Positions 57,589 to 64,000 of a stretch of 64,000 nucleotides of DNA are shown in pieces (the stretch's first letter is position 1; the number at the start of each line of letters is the position of its first letter). Below the pieces are notes generated by a model. The model was not told where the DNA came from. It made no database searches and worked only from the letters and a program-made list of their open reading frames with translations. Origin of the DNA: Perilla frutescens (taxonomy: Eukaryota > Streptophyta > Magnoliopsida > Lamiales > Lamiaceae); the NCBI GenBank assembly GCA_026008535.1, contig BRKX01000004.1, forward strand, positions 39,994,501 through 40,058,500, written 5' to 3'. Both the position numbers and the translations under genes were made by a program.

Positions 57589-60500
57589 ATGAACTCGATG
57601 AAAGAAGGAGCCTCGACGGTGCGACCTCCGCTCCTTGATGGCAATAATTATGCCTATTGGAAAGCTCGTATGACAGCTTTCATCCGCTCAATTGATGAGC
57701 GTGCCTAGAAGATGGTGACTGAAGGGTGGAAGCCTCCTATCAAGAAGGATGAAAAAGGCAAAGTGGTGCTGAAGCCGGAAGAAGAATGGGAGGATGCCGA
57801 CTTCCATGTCATAGGGCTAAATGCTAAAGCCATGAATGCTATCTTCTCTGCTGTTGACATGAATGTCTTCAAGCTCATATCCACATGTGACAAAGCTAAG
57901 GATGCGTGGGATATCTTGCAGACTATGTTTGAAGGAACTAGCAGTGTTCGTGCCTCTCGAATGCAACTGCTTACCACCAGATTTGAGAACCTTCGCATGG
58001 ATGAAGGTGAAAAACTTGCTGATTTCAACGCCAAGATTTGTGACATCGCTAATGAAAGCTTTGCACTTGGAGATGCGATCTCTGAAGAGAAACTTGTGCG
58101 AAAGGTTTTGTGATCTTTGCCTAGAAGATTCGCTTATAAAGTCACGGCCATTGAAGAGGCCAAAGACGTGAGCAAGATGAAGTTACAGGAGCTGATGGGT
58201 TCCTTGCGAACCTTTGAAATGGGGTTGGCAGATGAAGAAATAGTGAAAAAGAAAAGCATAGCTTTTCAGGCAGGTTGCAGTACTGATGTGCCAAGTAATG
58301 TTCCTGACAGTTCGGACCTTGCAGAATTAGTTGCATTACTTTCAAAGAATTTTTCCAGGTTTACAAGACAATTTGAGAAATCATCTCAAAATTATTCTGC
58401 CAAGAACAGGTTCTCTAAACCTCGAAAAACCAAGGATGATGAGTCAAATGAAGATAGTTATAAGGAAGCGAAGTGTCGTGAATGTGGTGGTTATGGTCAC
58501 TATCAAGTCGAGTGTGCTAACACTCTAAAATAGAAGAACAAGTCATATTGTTCTACCTTCAGTGAAAATAATGATCCTGATTATAATGAAAGTGATGAAG
58601 AAGGTGTAAGCAATCATATTGCTTTCATGACACACTCTGTCAAAGAGACTGTGCCTGTATCTGTTCCTGACAGTGAGGTCGAGAAAATTTCAGAATGCAG
58701 CGATGATGAAGAAGATGAAGAATTCTCTGTGGAATCAACTATGGAGGGGTATAAGAAGTTGCATTCCAGTTGGATCATGGTGGTTAAGGTCAATGAAGAC
58801 TTGTTAAAAGAGAATTCCAATCTCTTGAAAGAAAGAGATAATCTCTCTACTCGCCTTAATGAGGTGCAAAATGAATTGCTGCAGTCTAGAAATAGTACTC
58901 AAGCACAGAATGTTGAACTCCAACACCTAAAGAAGCTTGTCAAAATCATGAACTCCGGATCATCTTAACTGGATGAAATTCTTTCCAAAGAAAAGAGTCC
59001 TCAAGATCGTTCTGGGCTCGGATATAATGGCGCTCACACTTTTGACGTATTTTGTCAAGGACAGTCATCTGGAACAAAAGATTCAACAGTTCCAGAGTTG
59101 AGAGCTGAGCCAAAGAACAAGCAGCAGCGAAGGAAGTCTCCTCAAAAGACACATGTTGTGTGTCATTATTGTGGAAAACCTGGTCACATTCGACCATACT
59201 GTAGGTACTACATCAATGATCTCAAAAGAATGAGGAGAAAAGGTCGATCTCAGAATGACCTGAATTTCAGAAGACAATCTGTGTGGAACAGATCCTGGAA
59301 CAGTCACAGGAACTATGTTGTTCACACTGCCCTCAATATTCACGTAAAGAGTAGCTGGTACTTTGACAGCGGATGCTCGCGACACATGACTGGAGATGCC
59401 AGTATGTTGAAGAATATCCAAAAGGATTGTTCTTATCAATCCGTTACTTTTGGAGATGGTGTTAAGGGAAGAGTTCTTGGCCGTGGTCATCTAAATGTTG
59501 AAGGGATGCCCAACCTGGAGGACGTGCTGCTTGTAGAAGGTCTGGAAGCTAATTTAATTAGCATTAGTCAGTTGTGTGACCAAGGTCTCTTGGTGCATTT
59601 CACTCGAGACAAATGCCTTGTGAAGAACAAAGAAAGTGTTCTTCTGATGGATGGGGACAGATCGAGGGACAACTGTTATCTCCTCAATGTGAAGGGGACT
59701 TGCTTCAGATCTCAGATTGGTGAAGTGAGTTTATGGCATGAAAAGCTTGGCTATAACATTTTTTGAAATGTTCAAAGGCTCATGAAAACTGAAGCTGTAA
59801 TTGGTGTTCCAAAGTTGAGTATTGTTGAGAAGAAAAATCGGACGCTTCAAGAAATGAGCCGAGTCATGATGAAGGAAAAATCTGTCTCTGACAACCTCTG
59901 GGCTGAAGTGATGAATACAACTTGCCATGTTATTAATCGGGTATACTTCAGACCCAAGACGAGAGTTACTCCTTACGAGTTGTGGAAAGGGAAAAAGGCC
60001 AACTTAAAGTACTTTCATATCTTTGGGAGTACTTGCTACATATTGCGAGACCAAGAACAGCTTGGAAAGTTTGATGCCAAAGGAGATGAATGTGTGTTTC
60101 TTGGGTACTCGAGGAATAGTTGGGCCTATCATGTTTCCAACAAAAGGACTAAGACTGTGTTGGAGTCTATTAATATTGTTGTTGATGATCTGGAAGAATT
60201 TGCTGCCCAGATTGATGAAGAAATCGTTGATGCTACTATCCATGTTCCAGCATCGGTTCCAGACAGTTCGGAACATAGTGTTCCTGCAGAAGTAAGAAGT
60301 GAGAAACTGGATATCTACAATCCTTCAAAAGGTGTTCAGAAGAACCACTCTACATTAGACATCATCGGTGATATGAGTGAAGGAGTTCGAACATGAGATG
60401 TTCGAAAGAACTATCGTGAATTGATAGCCAGTGTGTTTTACACCTCAATTATGGAGCCCAAGAATGTTAAGGAGGCATTGCAAGATGACCGATAGATTCA

Positions 60501-61539
60501 GGCCATGCAAGAAGAACTCTTGCAATTTGAGAGAATTGAAGGTGTGGATTTTGACGAGACTTTTGCTGCAGTTACTCATCTTAAATCGGTGCGTTTGCTC
60601 CTTGCCATGGCTATTTGGATGAAGTTAAAATTATTCCAAATGGACGTGAAGAGTGCCTTCTTGAATGGGTACTTATCGGGAGATGTTTTTGTTAACCAAA
60701 TCAAAAGTTTTGAAGACCCCCACCATCCGGAGTATGTGTACAAACTGAAGAAGGCCATCTACGGCCTCAAACAAGCTACTCAAGCTTGGTTTGAACAGCT
60801 AACCAAGTTCCTTCTAGAGAAAGGATTTGTTCATGGTGGAGCTGATCAAACTCTCTTCAGCAAGAGAGAAAAATCTGATGTAATCATCGTCCAGATTTAT
60901 GTCAATGATATTATCGTTGGATCTGTCCTAAACAGAATGGTGGAAGAATTTGTGGAGAACATGACTTCAAAATTCGAGATGAGTCTTGTAGGTGAACTAA
61001 CCTACCTTCTGGAGCTTCAAGTGAAGCAAAATAATGATGGAATCTTTGTGTCTCAAACAAAGTATGTAAGGAACTTGATCATCAAGTTTGGCATGAATAG
61101 TTGCAGCCCGAAAAGAACACCGATGGGAACATCTTTGAAGATGTCAAAAGATGAAGCTGGTGTGTCAATTAAGCAAACCTTGTACCGAAGCATGATTGGT
61201 AGCTTACTGTACCTCACTGCAAGTTGGTCTGATATCAGTTACAGCATTGGAGTTTGTGCACGCTACCAATCTGATCCCATAGAAAGTCACCTGAAATCTG
61301 TCCTTACAATATACTGTAACAATATGAGTGCAATAAACATTTCGAAGAATCCTGTTCAGCACTCTCGAACTAAGCACATAGACTTTCATCAGAACTTCAT
61401 CCGGGAGCTTATTGAAGACGGATCTCTCGTGATTGATTATGTTGCAACAAAGGCACAACTTGCGAACATCTTCGCTAAGGCACTTGATAGTGCAAGGTTT
61501 GAAACACTAAGATCCTCCTTGGGTCTTTGTGTTCTCTAA
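57589..61539 (+). pseudogene. Sirevirus 2 gag-pol, seven stops and three frame-preserving deletions
   Basis: Starts MNSMKEGASTVRPPLLDG. Gag carries CRECGGYGHYQVEC and CHYCGKPGHIRPYC zinc knuckles and an acidic/coiled-coil stretch (58690-58950). Protease shows WYFDSGCSRHMT, pre-integrase SLWHEKLGY. Most of the integrase core is deleted near 59815 (GVPKLSI runs straight into EKKNRTLQEM). A deletion near 60535 removes the RT N-terminal part (LLQFERI to EGVDFDET), and one near 61305 the first half of RNase H. The RT catalytic motif reads YVNDI (60898-60912) instead of YVDD, and RNase H reads YCNN where YCDN is expected. Stops: TAG 57706, TGA 58111, TAG 58531, TAA 58966, TGA 59764, TGA 60394, TAG 60493. 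No frameshift. Enzymatically dead. Confidence 0.9.
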
Positions 61540-61911
61540 ACTTCTCCATTGTGAGAAGACTCTCTATACAGTCTTGGTCAGTGATGTATGTATAGAGAGT
61601 ATAAAATGACCATGGTTAATATGGTCTGTAAGTGTTGTGCCAATATCTGTCTCGGACAGTTTCTGCTTTGGACGAACGGTTACTTTTCAACGGCTAGTTG
61701 TGCCTTGATTTTCACACCATGATCGATTCCACTTCTCCACACCTAGCTGCGGGGTGATGTGTGAGGATTAAGTGATTTAAGGAAAATTTCCTTTTAGAGT
61801 TTCCTAATTAAGGTCTTAACCTTATTTCTCAGAAGAGACAGAATCGTTGCAAATTTTCCAAGCCGTTCTCTCTCTGTGGTGTGTGTTTGAATTTTCATTG
61901 TTCGAACTCAA

Positions 61912-63666
61912 ATGGTAGACAAAGTTGTTTCTTCTAAGCCCACTCAAGCGAAGAAACCCAGAATTTCTACTGAAGACTTGCGGCGACAACTTGCGGAACT
62001 TTCTCAACCCATTGTGTTTTCATCTTCAATTGCCTCTGGCTCTGTGAAGCCATCTGTTGCTTCCTCTAAAGCGCTTGCTTCTGTGCCAACTTCTGTGGCA
62101 CCTTCTGCTGATTTGCCACCTCGATTTGTGTCTGAGACAGATCTCGATGTTCAACCCTCTCCTAGGGTTTCTGAAGTGCCATCCTCTCCGCCCATGGTGT
62201 CTGCGGAAATTTTGGATGCCTCAATTGCGGCTGCCATTGAAAATGTTGGAGGAAATGAAGTCTCCACGGCCTCTGTTGAAGATGATGTTGCCGTCACCCC
62301 TGCTGTTGACGAAGATCCTACCTCTATTGAGGAATTTGCTCCATCTCTTGACGCGCTGAAATTTGTTCAAGCTCCGTCTATCTCTGCTGCTGATCCTGTG
62401 GTGAGTGACACGCCCGTTATCACAGTTCAAGTTCCTCTTGGTGAAGTCTCACCTGCTGCTACTGCTAAAAAACTTGTTCATGATCAAGGTAAAGATGATG
62501 TTGATATCTCCTTCCTCAATGAGGAGTCTCCTGTTACTGAGGATGTCCCTGAGTCTGTTCCAGACAAATCAGATTCCGATTCTGAGGACTTTGATTCAAG
62601 TAAGTTTATGTCTGCCCTTCACCAAAATCAATTCAAGATTGTTGCTGGTTGCTCGTTGATTTCCGAGCGTTGTTTGGTTAAGTCCGATATAGAGGGAACT
62701 GGTGTTGATTCTCTGTTGCATGATCTCCGGTTAGAGAAGTCTGCTTTTTCTGCTCCTCCTTTTATTGCTGCTGTTGTGCATGAATTTTATGCCAACTTGT
62801 CTAAGCGTATGCGTGATGCTTCCTATGAGCATGCATTTTCTGTGTTTGTGCGGGGTCATTGGATTGCATTTTCCCCTGCCGTGATTAATGATTTTTTGGG
62901 TCGTGAGAACCTTGTTGCTCCTGCACCTGTTTTTGATCTGAATGAAGTGGTGTCGGAATTGACTGGAGGAAGTCGGGTGGTTTGGCCCTCGGGACGTGCG
63001 TTGTTGGCATCTGATCTGAGTGTGAAGTACTCAATACTTCACAAGGTTGCTGTACGGAATTGGTTGCCCAGTACTGATGACTCTACTGTTGGCAAGTCCA
63101 TGGCTTTGTTGCTGTTCACAGTAGGCACTCGTAGTGAGTTTAATCTTGGCCTGCTGATCTTTGAGAACATCATTGCTCATGCCGAATCGACTCGTACCCA
63201 ACAACCTGTTGGCTATTCTGGCCTAATTTTCAGCATCATAATGGCCCAACGTGATGTTGTTTCTGCAAATGATGTGTATGCGCCTGTTGCGCAGCCGCTG
63301 ACCATCAGCCATAAGCTCTTTTCATCCCAGCATGCTCCGGATGTTCCTTCCCGCGATGCTGATGAAAGTTCGAGACCTGTGCCACCATCTGTCCCAGATA
63401 GATCGGCTGCCTCTTTTGCTGTCACTTCTGTTTTCTTTGACAGGCATATCAAGTCTCTGGAGCGTGAAGTTGTGTTTCTGAGCAAGTCCATTCGGACTTT
63501 CAAAACCAGGAAACAAGAGTTGGAGGCCTTGCTGATTGATCTCCGGGCCCGAGCCCTTGGCCTTGCCTCACCGCTTGACGTGCCGAGTGCTTCCTCTGTT
63601 CCTGCTGCTGATAAGCCGACTGCTGCTGAGGCCGATGATGATGATGCTGCTGCCTCCCCGGTCTGA
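61912..63666 (+). CDS. Sirevirus 2 envelope-like ORF (ORF3), 584 codons, open
   Basis: An uninterrupted 584-codon frame 373 bp after pol, starting MVDKVVSSKPTQAKKPRIST. Residues 1-230 are Ser/Pro/Val/Asp-rich and probably disordered, with SVPDKSDSDSEDFDSSK near 215-235. Residues 235-450 form a folded-looking domain (FIAAVVHEFYANLSKRM, FVRGHWIAFSPAVINDFL, KVAVRNWLPSTDD) shared in order with ORF3 of Sirevirus 1. SVPDRSA is near 500, a heptad-like helix (IKSLEREVVFLSKSIRTF) near 515-545, and an Ala/Asp tail ends it. No signal peptide or clear membrane anchor was seen, so an envelope role is only the family name. It is preserved while gag-pol has decayed. Confidence 0.82.
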   Translation: MVDKVVSSKPTQAKKPRISTEDLRRQLAELSQPIVFSSSIASGSVKPSVASSKALASVPTSVAPSADLPPRFVSETDLDVQPSPRVSEVPSSPPMVSAEILDASIAAAIENVGGNEVSTASVEDDVAVTPAVDEDPTSIEEFAPSLDALKFVQAPSISAADPVVSDTPVITVQVPLGEVSPAATAKKLVHDQGKDDVDISFLNEESPVTEDVPESVPDKSDSDSEDFDSSKFMSALHQNQFKIVAGCSLISERCLVKSDIEGTGVDSLLHDLRLEKSAFSAPPFIAAVVHEFYANLSKRMRDASYEHAFSVFVRGHWIAFSPAVINDFLGRENLVAPAPVFDLNEVVSELTGGSRVVWPSGRALLASDLSVKYSILHKVAVRNWLPSTDDSTVGKSMALLLFTVGTRSEFNLGLLIFENIIAHAESTRTQQPVGYSGLIFSIIMAQRDVVSANDVYAPVAQPLTISHKLFSSQHAPDVPSRDADESSRPVPPSVPDRSAASFAVTSVFFDRHIKSLEREVVFLSKSIRTFKTRKQELEALLIDLRARALGLASPLDVPSASSVPAADKPTAAEADDDDAAASPV

Positions 63667-64000
63667 AGTTTGGTGTTTGCCATTTCTGGCAACAATTAAG
63701 GGGAAGAAGAATGTTGGTACGCAAATGCCAGTTAGATGAAGGATGGTCTGTTGCTGATGCTGCTATGAGCATGTGCTCATTTTGTTTTAATGTTTGATGT
63801 TTTCTGAACAAACAATTTATTGGGGATGTTGTTTACCCCACTTTAATTTTTGTTGGTCTGTACTTTATTTTTGATCAACTGACAATGCAGTTCTACACTG
63901 CGAAAACAATGCTCTGATCGTGATGAAGGCACTCCCAATTCAGATTCAGGGAGAGTATGCTTGTAACTGTCTTTGACAGTTTTTGAATATATCACTCATT
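63667..64000 (+). other. Sirevirus 2 region between ORF3 and 3' LTR
   Basis: Non-coding. Contains a purine-rich AATTAAGGGGAAGAAGAA tract (about 63694-63711) like the extra polypurine tracts of Sireviruses, and ACTGTCTTTGACAGT near 63965. The 3' LTR start is not reached. Confidence 0.6.

Larger units (their letters stand above)
56592..64000 (+). mobile_element. Sirevirus (Maximus/SIRE) retrotransposon 2, 3' end outside window
   Basis: 5' LTR, primer site, gag-pol and envelope-like ORF in Sirevirus order; the 3' LTR lies beyond 64000. The LTR (918 bp) shows no visible similarity to that of Sirevirus 1 and protein segments are clearly diverged, so it is a separate family. AAATG (56587-56591) is the candidate left target duplication. 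Every coding segment is in the same reading frame, with seven stops and three frame-preserving deletions in gag-pol. Confidence 0.92.

Noticed and set aside
1..64000. tRNA, rRNA or organelle-derived segments
   Set aside because: No cloverleaf with A and B boxes, rRNA core sequence or chloroplast/mitochondrial gene was recognised; primer binding sites only resemble the tRNA 3' end.

Overview
The window is nuclear DNA from a flowering plant, most likely a eudicot. This rests on spliced genes with GT-AG introns, plant-type LTR retrotransposon lineages (Sirevirus/Maximus and Ale copia, Tekay-type chromovirus), plant MITE families, and a very AT-rich background. Most of it is transposable elements nested in one another. 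Only one gene looks intact, on the minus strand at 9240-15537: an 18-exon gene for GPI ethanolamine phosphate transferase 1 (PIG-N/MCD4 family), reconstructed here to 990 codons. A second host gene, an F-box/FBA protein (42686-43166 plus 51981-52603), is split by a retrotransposon and carries stop codons.

Layout. 1-5613: a degenerate Ty3/gypsy chromovirus hit twice by hAT transposons of one family, a decayed transposase-bearing copy (to about 1931) and a 1.05-kb deletion derivative with an exact 8-bp target duplication (2479-3530). 5614-9239: AT-rich DNA with a Stowaway-like MITE, a Helitron 5' end and a non-coding element with a GC-rich island. 9240-15537: PIG-N. 15998-23080: a minus-strand non-autonomous Helitron, a Mutator-like element carrying a minisatellite, a PIF/Harbinger MITE and a Mutator-like MITE.

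23291-42220: a minus-strand Ale-type copia element, interrupted in its integrase by a 1.56-kb non-coding element and just after its 5' LTR by a complete 12.5-kb Tekay-type gypsy element (29415-41942, target duplication ATGTT). The gypsy element has 3.1-3.2-kb LTRs and an extra uninterrupted 257-codon ORF upstream of gag. 43167-51975: a complete Sirevirus inside the F-box gene (target duplication TATTG). 52913-54030: a 150-bp fold-back and a hAT-like element holding a second Stowaway copy. 56592-64000: a second, different Sirevirus, cut off by the window edge, with an open 584-codon envelope-like ORF.

The most unusual signals are: (1) family-specific short palindromic words repeated through both Sireviruses, in coding sequence (always in the same frame) and in LTRs and spacers; (2) the extra ORF of the gypsy element, preceded by a good 3' splice site; (3) CpG-rich islands in otherwise AT-rich non-coding elements and LTRs; (4) decay of the retroelements almost only by C-to-T/G-to-A nonsense changes and, in the second Sirevirus, frame-preserving deletions. 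All boundaries were read by eye; no database search was run.
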